From Euperipatoides rowelli (lineage: Eukaryota > Onychophora > Udeonychophora > Euonychophora > Peripatopsidae), in assembly GCA_003024985.2 (NCBI GenBank), contig PXIH01S0001594.1: a stretch of 16,711 nucleotides of DNA; one strand, 5' to 3'. Positions 1 to 9,464 of the stretch are shown here, piece by piece. Each line of letters starts with the position of its first letter. Within the stretch, counting starts at the first letter, position 1. The notes beneath the pieces were generated by a model. The model was not told where the DNA came from. It saw only the letters and a list, made by a program, of their open reading frames with translations, and made no database searches. Position numbers and translations under genes: made by a program.

Positions 1-116
1 TTCTCTAACTATCCCCACCATTACTCAATTCAGCCATCTGTGTGGTAGAATCTGGATTGTATTGCCTGTATTTAGACAATTCTCTAACTATCCCCCACCA
101 TTACTCAATTCGGCCA
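1..116. repeat. Two spaced direct copies of a ~36-bp unit at the window edge
   Basis: The unit beginning TTCTCTAACTATCC and ending TTACTCAATTCRGCCA occurs at 1-36 and again at 80-116. The second copy has one extra C and an A-to-G change. The period is about 79 bp, so this may be the end of a longer tandem array cut by the window edge. No coding potential is seen. Confidence 0.75.
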
Positions 117-1520
117 AAACAACTGCCTAAAATTGTTGCCTAAACACTCACAATCTAAATCAATGAGATCTGGTCAAGTTAACGTGGACAAGCTTTCATT
201 TAGTGGTTGAACAGTGGATTATTTCAGATTGGTTGAAGGCTACCATTGTGCCCATGGACACAGGTTTGGGAACCCCTTTCCTAGACCATATCTTTGCTTT
301 CTTTAGCCTATTAGTTTTTTCCATATTAATATAATATTGACAATGGCAGCCACTAACAATTTCATGAACTTGCTTCTCATTTGACTTCACAGTTTACTAT
401 TAATTTCATTGCCATAGATGTTGTATTGAAAGAACAATATAAAAGATTCTATCAGCAACACTTTTATATAATAATCTTTATATTCATATATTTAATGCAT
501 AAAACATTCCATTCAGGAAATGTTTCTATTGCTCAATCAGCATTGAAGTTTTGATTTTTGACATTTAAATGTCTCCAGCTACCGACACTTATCAATAGAC
601 ACTCACAATTTTGTGTTCACACAAGAATATAATGAGACACTTTTTTGCTATCTCCAGAGACCAGACATTAAATGTCCTGACACTTCTCTTCATACTCTAC
701 ACACAATGACTGTTTCTCATAGTCTAAAATAAAAGTGTCAGCTAATCTCTATATCTGTCTACATGTGCATTCACCTTAAGATTCATACATCTGATTCAAG
801 CTTTGGACCTATTCCTACAAAAAGATCATCCCTTAAGTTTGTGTTTTGAACTAATTAAGTAAAGAAATAGATCAACTAATAATTCATTTTTCATTGAAAA
901 TGTTAAGAACACAGGTGTAAGGTCAAAAATATTTGTCACTAATGAACTTCATGTGGGCTTTACAGTCAAAACCTGACCCTATGGCTGTAGACTATCTACA
1001 ATTGATTAAAATACCGGAATCCACAATAACTATTGTTTACAATGATCAAACTTGGCAGAGAATCTTGCAAATATAATGTGAAAACTTTCATAACTTATTT
1101 CACAAAATACCGCCTTAAATGTTTACATAACTTCAGATATTTTAAAAGATGAAGTTATATGGAGGGATAATGAGCTTATTATATTCTTTCAAATATTTCA
1201 ATAAATCTAAAGCTTTAAGGAGATTAATAAACGTATCTAAAGGAAATTTCTAAAGCTTATATTAGCCTATTCACAACACAAACAAATTCATTAACTAATC
1301 TGGTATATTTGCAAAAAATCTCTACTGACAATTCTTTAGCATTATTTTACTGTGCAGACTTTCTTGATTATCCAAAAAAAAAAAGCTTTCTTGATTACCA
1401 TTCTATAGAAACTTGTTTTATCTATAATTTGAGAAATCAATAGCTGCTTCATACAAATACCTTATTTATTACAGAAACCAATAACGTCTAAATCCATGCA
1501 CAAGCAGAAAGATAATAGTA
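117..1520. other. AT-rich stretch without a recognisable gene
   Basis: No frame holds a recognisable domain. The only ORF is a 64-codon minus-strand one at 196-390 that resembles nothing I know. Small structures include the perfect 14-bp palindrome GACATTTAAATGTC at 560-573 and a near-copy, GACATTAAATGTC, at 664-676; both are followed within 15 bp by GACACTT. A 12-bp direct repeat with an A tract lies at 1359-1397. No promoter, RNA gene or TE terminus could be supported. Confidence 0.6.
1359..1397. repeat. 12-bp direct repeat flanking a short A tract
   Basis: CTTTCTTGATTA occurs at 1359-1370 and 1386-1397, perfectly repeated. Between the copies lies TCC, then eleven A, then G. This could be replication slippage, or a target-site duplication around a tiny poly(A)-only retroposition. 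The sequence alone does not decide. Confidence 0.6.
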
Positions 1521-1701
1521 CCTAGAAACGGAGCACAATAAGTCCCATTTTACCTGCGTTTTTAACATCTCTGCATCTATTTTTATCAATATGGAAAGGC
1601 TGCAGAAGTTGTGTCAAATTATCGAAAGTGATCAAAAAAGGATTATTTCATCTCGAGATTATCATAAGGTTGGAGCATAGTGGGTTTAATATGTTGTAGG
1701 A

Positions 1702-1732
1702 GTTAGGGTTCAGGGTTATAGTAAGGTTAGGA
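1702..1732 (+). repeat. Short telomere-like degenerate repeat
   Basis: GTTAGGGTTCAGGGTTATAG and the following AAGGTTAGGA resemble degenerate TTAGGG repeats. They lie in the ~200 bp present only in the left arm. The stretch is too short and degenerate to call a true interstitial telomere. Confidence 0.35.
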
Positions 1733-1771
1733 CTGTAAATTTAAAAATAAGGATCCTTTTAGGATGTGCTT

Positions 1772-1897
1772 ATTTGAAGGTACTATACTACATATAAAAC
1801 ATTATTTCCAGGTACTATACCTGCATATACAAAACTATTTGCAGGTACAAATATAGGTTACCTACTATACTACATATAAAGCACAATTTGCAGGTAA
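1772..1897 (+). repeat. Degenerate 33-bp minisatellite in left arm
   Basis: About four diverged units of 32-37 bp carry the core AGGTACTATACCTGCATATA followed by an A-rich stretch and TTTGC. The core AGGTACTATACCT is almost palindromic. The same array lies in inverted orientation at 10231-10380, so it is part of the repeat family and not a private expansion. Confidence 0.7.
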
Positions 1898-2018
1898 AAA
1901 TCTAAATGTTTATCACATAATTATAATAAATTCCAAAATGCTAAAAATTGTTAAATATAAAAAATTGTTCAATATACTGTAGTTAATTATAAAGACATTA
2001 ATGTTTTAGTACATAATT

Positions 2019-2036
2019 ACATTATAATTATAATGT
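2019..2036. repeat. Perfect 18-bp AT palindrome
   Basis: ACATTATAATTATAATGT equals its own reverse complement. It lies where the right arm carries about 233 bp of extra sequence, so it marks an indel site between the arms. Confidence 0.75.
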
Positions 2037-2288
2037 GCTAAAAATTCTTAAATATACCTATGAATAAAAAGCTTATTTGAAGATAATGTAATTCATTAGA
2101 TAGGTCAGGCAAAGAGAACAACTCAATTTTTGTTTAACTCTTAATAGATGTTGCCACATAACTGATTAACTTACATGTTAAAAAAGTGGGATATAGTTGT
2201 GTTGCACTATTTGCTTCAAATAGGTTTTTTTAAATAGAAATTCATATTTTAATTAGATTCTAGTATTTTAGTTTGCATTTAAACCTAN

Positions 2289-2917
2289 CAGTCCTTGACT
2301 TATGCGACACCTGGCAATCCTGCTGAAAGCCAGGGGTTTGTTTCTGATAGTATATATTCATTTTGCTTATTTTATTTTTTCTTTCTGTACCAGTCTCCAC
2401 TTTAAATGTATTTTTAAATGTCTCCTCTTTAAGCTGGTGGGTTTATTTTATTTCTTATTCTTTCAAAAAGACTGTTTCTTGGCTTTTGTATCAAAGTTAT
2501 AGCGTTGAGGTGCAGTGCAATACTTTTTTATGTATTGCGTAGAAAATAAAGTGTTGCATTTCAGGCCTTGTGCTGTGAAAAATTTTGCATTTGTGTTTCT
2601 TTTAATATGGCGAATTACGTATTATCTCAGTTGGCTAGTTCCTACAAGGAAAATATTATCTTCTACTTCAGAAACTTTGAGTCAGTACTAACTCCGATTC
2701 CAATGTCTTCTTAATAACTGACTCAAACTTCAAATTGTAAAAATTTTCTTTGGGCTCGTTAGTTTAAATATTGAATACGTTAGGTCTGCTTAAAGATTTA
2801 ACTGAATGCACACATTTACACCTTCCCCAATATCATTTTGTGGGGTTTAAATCTACATAAGCACTCACAGCCTTTACCACTCATTTTACGCGTTTAGTTG
2901 AATATTTCATTTTTTAC
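2289..2917 (+). other. Probable 5' UTR of the LINE
   Basis: This stretch precedes the ORF1 relic and is absent from the empty site in the right arm, so it belongs to the LINE insertion. A 66-codon ORF at 2302-2502 is rich in F and L and matches nothing I know; T-rich leader sequence explains it. LINE 5' UTRs normally carry an internal promoter, but no motif is clear enough to mark. Confidence 0.6.
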
Positions 2918-3661
2918 ATGGACGCAGTAGTGAAGGCTAATTTGGTAAACTTTGCAATATTGTGGATGCCCATCTGTAGTGTGTTAGTGGAGCTGGGTGA
3001 CTTACTTGCCGACTACGATATGGTGCTTTCAATACGTCCGACTTTCAAGTGTTTGTGAGAGGATGCACAGATTGCTACTACGCCTGTTTACATTGCAGGA
3101 AGGGTTGATTTTGCAGCTATGCCGTATCTTATCCGATTCAGTTCAAGTCTTCAAGGATGGGTCAGCGCGTCGCATAGGGTCCGGGCCTGTTTCCACTGTA
3201 GGGAGACAGGCCACAACATTAAATCATGCCCCATCAAAAAGTGTGTCACATGTAGAGCCGTTCTGTGGGGGGGGGGGGGGGGCTAGTAAGCCCCATAAGG
3301 GCCCTAAGTCATAAGCAAGGTTGTGCAGGGCAATATAGATTTAGCCACTCCAATGGCATGTGACAGTATTCAAGATTCTGATTCTCAAGCTGGCACTTAT
3401 GATGCATCGAAGGCATTGTTTGGATCTTACACCAGGCTGACTCAGAATTTACTACTAATTGACAATAGTGAATCATCGGATTAACATTCTAATGTTTTTA
3501 AGGAAGACAATGCTAATTCTCATGCTGTGCAGAAATCTAGTACTATAGACAACGAAGTGGATATTCTAACACCAGTTGATGAAACTGTTGATGATAATTA
3601 TTCAGGAGGGGGGGGGGATGCCAAGAAATTCAAAACAGGTGACGAGCGCAAAGTCAATTAA
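2918..3661 (+). pseudogene. LINE ORF1 relic, gag-like protein with CCHC zinc knuckle
   Basis: ORF1 proteins of Tx1/L1-type LINEs bind the element RNA in a ribonucleoprotein particle. Reading from ATG 2918, the frame has a TGA at 3056-3058 and then continues to a perfect retroviral-type zinc knuckle, CFHCRETGHNIKSC (CX2CX4HX4C), at 3188-3229. A second C-X2-C pair (KKCVTC) follows at once. A run of 16 G at 3267-3282 then breaks the frame: stops follow directly, and the original frame becomes readable again from about 3310. The C-terminal part is acidic and Ser/Asp-rich, with an in-frame TAA at 3482-3484, and ends KTGDERKVN with TAA at 3659-3661. A second G run (3608-3617) stays in frame as four Gly codons. 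At about 247 codons it is short for such an ORF1. The ATG is the first in frame that gives a sensible reading; the true start could lie upstream. Confidence 0.82.
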
Positions 3662-3902
3662 CTTTATCTTGTTTGTTTTCCACATCTTTTTCATTGCAAT
3701 TCAGTATGCTGACATTTTGCTTTTTCACTTCCTTTCGTGAGGGAGGGGGGTTTGGGCATTTTTTGTTGGTTTTTATCTTTTTCTTGTTTTTTTGTTTGCC
3801 TTTTTATGCTTGGATGCATTATACACAATTGGACTTATTACTTTTTATTATTTCTGTTCATTTATCTAGGAGTATTCTTGCCTTTTACAGATTCTGGTCA
3901 CA

Positions 3903-6900
3903 ATGGCTCAGGTAGCTGGTGGTATTAGCTTCATCTCCTTAAATATTCAGGGGATGAATACAAAACGGAAACAAAGGCTGCTTAAAAAATATTTATTGGT
4001 AAATAATGTTGATGTCTGCTTCATCCAGGAGTCCAAGCTCAAAATGGGGGGGGGGGGTCCTGAAAGGGGGGGGGGCAATTCAGAATTTTTTAAGATTCTT
4101 TTCATTTTTTCATGGCAGTACCTTTAAGGCTTGTTAGGACATTGTCATCTGCATGTCTAGGAGAATGCTGGTTGCTCAAGTATCCATAGGGAAACCTACT
4201 TCTTGCTACCTTGCCTTGTCACTCGTTAATGACGCTAGTCGATTCATATTTGTCAACTATTATGCACCAAGTCAAGTGGCGGCAAACAGGGCCATTTTTT
4301 CCTATGTGGTTAATAATATTCCATGGAGGAGGACTTTCTGATTCTGGGTGGGGATCTGAACCACAAGAACATTGTGCAGGGTCTCTTTTTCATGGCCATT
4401 TTTGGCAAGATGTCTATTGTAAATGTTGCAGGTATGCATGGTACGAATAGGCTGCCAACTCATCTATTTCGGGATGGAAAGATGCTTGATCATTTTACAT
4501 ATCACCCGCTCTTCTTCACTACCTTCTCTGACCATGCTGCTCTGCACTTGCGAATTGGATCCACCTATACTGCACAAATTCCCATGTATGCAGTGAAACA
4601 GAGACATCCTTTTATCCCTTCTTCATATAATTTTCTCCATTGTTTTACTCGGATGGGTATGTCAATGCTAATTTATTTTTATTTCATAAGTTTACAATTG
4701 AGAACTATTATGATTTTAAATCCCAGTTTGTTATGTTTCTCATAGACTTTACCTATTTGGCAAAGCGGCAGAACTGTCAGTGTTTGGCTGATCTTTCGGA
4801 TCTTATGCGGGCTATGCAAAATATTGACTCTAAACAGGTTTCGTTTCTTAAAAAGATGTCAAGGGGAGTACAACACGGTTACTCATAGTATGGAATCCGA
4901 AAACATTCATTTGCTAAAAAAGAGAATCGTTGCATCTAGGACAGGAGGTTACATCTCTTACCTCATCTTTATTCTTTCGAAAGGTCTCTTCACCTTCGAT
5001 TAACTACATTTTTGATGGGTGGGAAAACCTCACTGGTCTCCCACTGCTTAACTTTATGTACACCCATTTTTTGGAAGTTTTTGCTTCTCATTCAGCATGG
5101 TCAGCTGACTTTTACAGATTGGTCACCTTCCCTTTTCATGTGGACATTTTTCACAAAATAATTTTATCATTACCTTGAAAGACTTAACTGATGCACTGGG
5201 ACAACTAAATCTGCATAATTTTCCAGGACTGGAGTTGATTACAGTGCTTTTATTTAAACCTTTTTAACATGTCTTTTCACCAAACTTGTTAGTCATGTAC
5301 CGTACAATAGTTGGTAAACTTTACCATAAACTGATCGTCCATTTGTTCAATCATACATGGTCTTGCATCGCAAGCGTGGACTTGACCCAAATCTTAAGCT
5401 GGACCTTTCAACCATACCAGGCCCATCAATGTCCAAAACCTTGAAACTAAGCTGTTCACCTGAATACTTAATAATAAGCTTAATGATGTTCTTCCAATGG
5501 TGTTATCGCCCTACCACTTTGCAATAAAGGGACGAAGCATTCACACACCTATTAATCTGCTGAAGCAAGTGATATATTACATTAAGAAGTATCGGCTTAA
5601 AGATTCAGCAGTTATGTTTCTGGACATTAGTAAGACCTTTAATTGTGTCGACCATTAATATCTGGTTGCGAGGCTCAACCAGATATTAATAATTTATTAT
5701 ACCTCTAGCCTTGCACGAGGTATAATCAATTTTATTTCAATTTTATTCCATTAAGTTTAATGGACGTTTGTATTACACCATTCCAGTGAAAAGGGGGATC
5801 ACCCAAGGATGCCCATTAAGTACTAACTTATTCACTGTATACATAGACAGTCTGGTCTCTCAGTTGGTCAGGCTGTATACATCATTTGAATACCTTCGTT
5901 AAATGCCTCAATCCCTGTTTTATCCTTTGTGGATGATTTAACTGTTTTTGTGGACGGTAGGAATTTTGTCCTTAGAGTCTTTCAAATGTTAGATGATTTA
6001 TCACATACAACCAGTACAGTGTTTAACATGCCAAGACAAGTATTTGGTATGCATATCATAACCAATCTGATAGTCGATACAATGTAACCATTCCAACTTC
6101 TTTCTTGGGACTTCCTTACCTGTTTTTAGGCTCTATGGTCAAGAGGGTCCTTCAGGATCGGATCATTGACCGTTTCATTAGGCAAAAACAGCCCTTAAGG
6201 GGAAGGCACTTTCCTTACTCACTAAGGTCAAATTCATTTATACCTGATTCCTTCTGCTTATTACTTCTTTATGCATATCACCTTCAATAAGTCCTTTATT
6301 GCATGGCTATATTCTATCACACATCGGATCTTATGGGACACCACCCTGTTTTAAGAAGGCGGCTCTACCTCTTCCTGTATAAGGGAGAGCTTGGCCTCCA
6401 CAATATTGACAATCTTGCTATACAAGCTAACTTTTTTCAAACCTATCTTCACTACACTGCCTTCCTCAACCACGTTGAGGATGTTGGATACCCCTCCAAA
6501 ATATGGGGAGGAACCTCTTGCCTTGGCTCTCTTGTGAGTCACCCTTTTGGATCTGATGGACTCATTCCATTTCAGGCATGCAGTTAAGTTTAACTACAGA
6601 GCCTATTCAAATTCATTAAATGAGGACTATATCTTTTGGCCGATCTTACCTCTCCTGCTGGCCTTTTGCAAATTAAAAAAAAAAAAATTTCCAGCCAATT
6701 TATATGATTTTTTTTATCGTATAAGTACTTCATCAGTTTTCACTCGGCACTTGTTGATCCAGGGATACTCCTTTAATATTCAGTCGAATTGTCCATTGTG
6801 TAATCGAGAGGAATCTTTGCAGCACATATTTTTTCAGTCCAATATTTCCACGATGCACGGAACATGATCATGCAGTTTCTGCATTATGACTTTTTCTCTA

Positions 6901-7175
6901 GGCCCCTTTTTGACCTGTTGTCCGACCTGCTTGTCAATTGCAATTTCATCTTTATTGCACTACTTATCCTCTTTTCCTTTTGGAAAATTAGGAACTTATA
7001 GATTTTTGAGGGGGTCAATGTGAGGCCTTGGCCTTATTTTTTGATGCAGTGTTTTGAGGTTGCCAAAAGGGATCTTGCCCTTTTGTTGGATGATGTTTTT
7101 AATAACAGATGGCAGAACTCTGATCTGATTTATTTCTTTGATACCTTTCTAAGGGATTCCATTGTTCCGGTATAG
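3903..7175 (+). pseudogene. LINE ORF2 relic: endonuclease, reverse transcriptase, zinc finger
   Basis: ORF2 nicks the target DNA and reverse-transcribes the LINE RNA. Pieces lie in order on the plus strand but in changing frames. The endonuclease begins ISFISLNIQGMN with VDVCFIQES (3930-4040), then FVNYYAP (about 4250), LILGGDLNH (4338-4364) and SDHAAL with the catalytic SDH at 4527-4535. Reverse transcriptase shows AIKGRSIHTPINLLKQ (about 5524), motif A VMFLDISKTFNCVDH with Asp at 5623-5625, motif B GITQGCPLS near 5795-5820, and the active site FVDD at 5926-5937 (V in place of the usual A). The C-terminal finger CPLCNREESLQH is at 6790-6825. The last frame ends at TAG 7173-7175. An in-frame TAA at 5656 follows motif A, and motifs A and B lie in different frames, so no active enzyme is possible. 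Start 3903 is the ATG just before the endonuclease. Confidence 0.88.
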
Positions 7176-7360
7176 CAGGAATCTAAGCATTGAATATTTT
7201 CTTTAATAGTTGATTTATTTTTAGTGACTTTATATTGTATTGACTTTTGTTTGATTTTGGGATTTAGGACCATTATATTTCCCCCATTGATACTCCAACC
7301 CAGGTGGTTGGTGTAACCCTTTTGTTATTTTTTAAATTATTAATTAATGTATTTAGGGGA

Positions 7361-7364
<4 letters not shown>

Positions 7365-7399
<35 letters not shown>
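7365..7399. repeat. (CA)n microsatellite and A tract at the LINE 3' end
   Basis: Thirteen CA units (7365-7390) are followed by CC and nine A, exactly where inverted-repeat homology resumes. The tract is therefore the 3' tail of the LINE copy or an expansion that grew from it. Some LINEs end in simple repeats instead of poly(A). Confidence 0.75.
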
Positions 7400-7401
<2 letters not shown>

Positions 7402-7577
7402 CTATAAGTTCTTTGCTCTTTATAAGTATTAACTATAATACAAAGCATATAATACAGTATAACAACTGTAAGTTTATCAGAATTTAGTCATTTATATTGA
7501 ATATGTTCTAAACCTCCATTTATAATATTTAAGGTGCATTTTATGCAATAGGCTAATAATCTGACTTTAACCCACTC
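7400..7577 (+). repeat. Left arm, inner part, of the interrupted inverted repeat
   Basis: The segment is the reverse complement of 9425-9592 with scattered mismatches. Shared runs include CTCTTTATAAGTATTAACTA, GCATATAATACAGTATAA and AACTGTAAGTTTATC. It ends with the 40-bp motif AAGGTGCATTTTATGCAATA plus GGCTAATAATCTGACTTTAA at 7531-7570, after which the two arms diverge. Confidence 0.88.
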
Positions 7578-7808
7578 ATGCATAAATTAATACCTGTGGT
7601 GGGAAAAAATATGTTTACCTACAAATATATTCAAAAGGACTCTAAAAATGTCATGAAACGAACAACAAAAAATTAATGTGTCATATGTGAAAAAACAAAT
7701 GTCGTTATATGAGGCCACGATGCATTAAAAAGGTTTTAATAAAGAAATAGTGTTATCTAACCAATCATTTCTCAAGAAAAATTGAAAGCATTAATGAATT
7801 AAAGGGAC
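7578..7808. other. Unassigned spacer between the inverted-repeat arms
   Basis: AT-rich sequence with no ORF of note and no terminus I recognise. It is the target into which the retroposon at 7824 inserted. Confidence 0.5.
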
Positions 7809-8226
7809 AATATGACTTTGAAGCCAAGGGGTTGGCAGTGGGTTGGCTGCGCTGCTTCGTGTTCTTGGTATAAGCCCAAGCTAGCGACTGGTCCGCGGCT
7901 TGAGCTGTGAGCTGTCCGGCCTCGCTTTCGATCTGTCTTTCTTTCTGAAAGATAGAGAGAAACGAGGTGCTTTCAACCCAGTAGTTCTAACCGATTGAAG
8001 TTGTGTTCCACTGTTTACGTCAAGTAAACGAAGTTACATGACAATAAATATGGTTTCATCTGAACTACCAGTTGTTAAATAGCGGGCAGTCAGTATTGTC
8101 AAACCATAAAATACTGTAAATAATTTAAATATCTGTAAATAGTTTCCGTAATTATGATTTCGCCTTAGCCGTCAGGCGGGTAATTGGCGAAGATAGCAAA
8201 AAAAAAAAAAAAATATGACTTTGAAG
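7809..8226 (+). mobile_element. Poly(A)-tailed retroposon with 15-bp target-site duplication, identity unknown
   Basis: The direct repeat AATATGACTTTGAAG is perfect at 7809-7823 and 8212-8226. Between the copies lie 388 bp (7824-8211) that are clearly richer in G+C and CpG than the surroundings and end in GAAGATAGC plus about 14 A. These are the marks of LINE-machinery retroposition of an RNA read on the plus strand. No clear tRNA A/B box is visible, and I do not recognise 7SL, 5S, 7SK or U RNA in it. It has no ORF beyond 14 codons. Foldable parts are a long hairpin at 7920-7967, the 6-bp stem GTTTAC/GTAAAC near 8015-8031 and TTCGCC/GGCGAA close to the 3' end. It could be an unlisted SINE or a retrocopy of a structured non-coding RNA. 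The perfect duplication suggests a fairly recent insertion. Confidence 0.88.
7920..7967 (+). other. Long imperfect RNA hairpin inside the retroposon
   Basis: CCTCGCTTTCGATCTGTCTT pairs with the segment ending GAGAGAAACGAGG. The roughly 20-bp stem contains one bulged C, a two-base mismatch and a G-U pair, around a ~5-nt loop. The pairing is seen directly in the sequence; any role is inference. Confidence 0.55.
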
Positions 8227-8740
8227 AAAATTTTATTGCAAAATGTAAAAAAAAAAAAAAAAAAGAAAAGGAATTTCTCAGGATCTACATCTTTATGCAA
8301 AGAAATATGTGTAAACAATCTAGAAATGGATGAAGACGATAAGTTTATCATCACAATTATTCAGGAATTTCTTAAATGTTTTGAAAATGGAGGAATCTAC
8401 TGATCTGTTTAAAACGATTTACAGTCATCGCTTCAATTATAAGAGTCATGCAGAAATTTTCTTCTTTAGATCAATATTGTCTGATCCTTGCATAGCAGAG
8501 TATAAGTCATGACTAAACAATATTGATAAATATACTTTTAGCTCATTGTTTTCCATTTTTTGTGGCATATAAAATAATTTGGTATGTTATCTTATCCAAA
8601 AGTGTAACGAGAAATAGTTGCATAAAGTAGACTTGAGTGGTTTTTCCATGTATGTTTACCTTTTTTCTTACCAAGGAAGACAGGGGATTTCCAGTTAAAG
8701 AATTGTCCTTGTTTATCTAACAAATCCATATTAGGGGAAG
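8227..8740. other. Unidentified stretch with two overlapping short ORFs
   Basis: An 18-A tract (8248-8265) is followed by two overlapping plus-strand reading frames, 8215-8403 and 8330-8512. The first contains EMDEDDKFIITIIQEFLKC and the second TDLFKTIYSHRFNYKSHAEI. Both look mildly protein-like but match no family I can name, and there is no clear splice context. They may be the remains of one coding piece with a frameshift near 8390. Confidence in coding function is low. Confidence 0.25.
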
Positions 8741-8916
8741 ATAGGGCAAAGTAGATAAGCTAAGTTTAACTCAAAAATTTTATAGATAAAATAGAGATAT
8801 GTAGACTGGGTTATATATTCCTTCAATATTTGGAATGGAGTAAACTTGATTTTACTCATATCTAAGTGAGAAATGATTATTATTCCAGACATGTCAAATT
8901 ATTCACTTTGCCCTAT
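8741..8916. repeat. 176-bp unit with 18-bp terminal inverted repeats (possible MITE)
   Basis: ATAGGGCAAAGTAGATAA at 8741-8758 is matched by the reverse complement of 8899-8916 at 16 of 18 positions. The 140-bp interior is AT-rich. No convincing target-site duplication is seen just outside, so this may be a decayed miniature transposon or a simple hairpin. Confidence 0.45.
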
Positions 8917-9424
8917 AGCTACGGCAAAGAGAATATAATGACATAGGACAAAGGAATAACACAAATTGGGCAAATTAAATAACTTTTAAAGCTTTATACA
9001 TATGGTATTGTCACAAAAGATAATAGCATAAATAATTAGGATTAAAAGAAAAAAAAAGTTATTTTTAGTCCTAAGTCCAGGTCATAATACTAGCCCTCCT
9101 CCCTCTTTTCCTTTATTTGGGAAACACTGGGCTTAGAGCCCACATCACAAAATGTTAAACTAATGTTTAACAAATCATCCAGAAATAATAATAGGTTAAA
9201 ATTTGATATGAAAATTTATCAGTCTATCCTACATATTGGCATACAGTAGTAGCATAATTATGAATATTTAATAGTCTAACCTATGATTTCACATAGTAGC
9301 ATAATGAACGATAGTCCTGTCTTGAAATATAATTGTCTATGGAAATGAACAAAATTTATTTAATTTTTAACACTTTTTTGTTAAAAAAAATTAAATCTAA
9401 TGAAATATTTTTTTTTTTTTTAAA
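8917..9424. other. AT-rich spacer, no gene
   Basis: It holds the small hairpin GTTAAAC/GTTTAAC (about 9153-9170), AGTAGCATAAT repeated near 9247 and 9294, and long A and T tracts. No coding sequence or RNA gene is visible. Confidence 0.5.
9116..9129 (-). mobile_element. Possible solo hAT-type terminus
   Basis: Read on the minus strand, CAGTGTTTCCCAAA resembles the terminal inverted repeat of hAT elements and of the element at 14163 (CAGAGGTTCCCAAA; 2 differences in 14). I found no partner end or matching 8-bp duplication, so it would be a fragment at best. Confidence 0.3.
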
Positions 9425-9464
9425 TTAAAGTGAGATAATTAGCCTATTACATAAAATGCACCTT
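9425..9464 (-). repeat. Second copy of the AAGGTGCATTTTATG motif
   Basis: On the minus strand this reads AAGGTGCATTTTATGTAATA, then GGCTAATTATCTCACTTTAA, nearly identical to 7531-7570. It forms the inner limit of the right arm. Confidence 0.75.

Larger units (their letters stand above)
1521..2288 (+). repeat. Left arm, outer part, of a ~1-kb interrupted inverted repeat
   Basis: This segment matches the reverse complement of the right arm (9425-10443) over most of its length. By eye the identity is about 85-90% in aligned blocks, with indels. Anchors shared by both arms include CCTAGAAACGG at the outer end, CAATAAGTCCCA, TTTTAGGATGTGCTTATTTG, GCAGGTACAAATATAGGTTA and AAAAAGCTTATTTGAAGATA. The left arm carries about 200 bp (about 1560-1755) that the right arm lacks. 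At 2288 (an N in the sequence) the match stops abruptly at a LINE insertion and resumes at 7400. This could be a palindromic duplication or two copies of one repeat family in opposite orientation. No transposase is visible. Confidence 0.85.
2289..7399 (+). mobile_element. Decayed Tx1/L1-type LINE (non-LTR retrotransposon), about 5.1 kb
   Basis: The element has a ~630-bp 5' leader, an ORF1 relic with a CCHC zinc knuckle, a 241-bp gap, an ORF2 relic with AP-type endonuclease, reverse transcriptase and C-terminal zinc finger, and a ~190-bp 3' UTR. It ends in (CA)13 and A9. Its limits come from the inverted repeat: left-arm homology ends at 2288 and resumes at 7400, while the right arm reads straight through the same point near 9594-9603. 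The likely target duplication is short and imperfect: AACCTAN before the element and AAACTATA after it. ORF order, the ORF1 knuckle and the CPLC...H finger fit the Tx1/L1 group; the exact clade is inference. The copy is dead, with many stops, frameshifts and G runs. Confidence 0.88.

Noticed and set aside
196-390. 64-codon minus-strand ORF
   Set aside because: No recognisable domain, no partner exons and no gene context; this length is expected by chance.
3267-3300. G-run as a programmed frameshift site between LINE frames
   Set aside because: The run lies inside ORF1, not at the ORF1/ORF2 junction, is followed by several stops, and similar runs occur at unrelated places.
8172-8354. 60-codon minus-strand ORF rich in Phe
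   Set aside because: It is the reverse reading of two A tracts (poly-F) and crosses the retroposon tail.
8400-8512. SHAEI...PC as a possible AID/APOBEC-like deaminase zinc site
   Set aside because: HAE and PC are too close for that fold, the second Cys of PC-x-x-C is missing and the frame stops at once.
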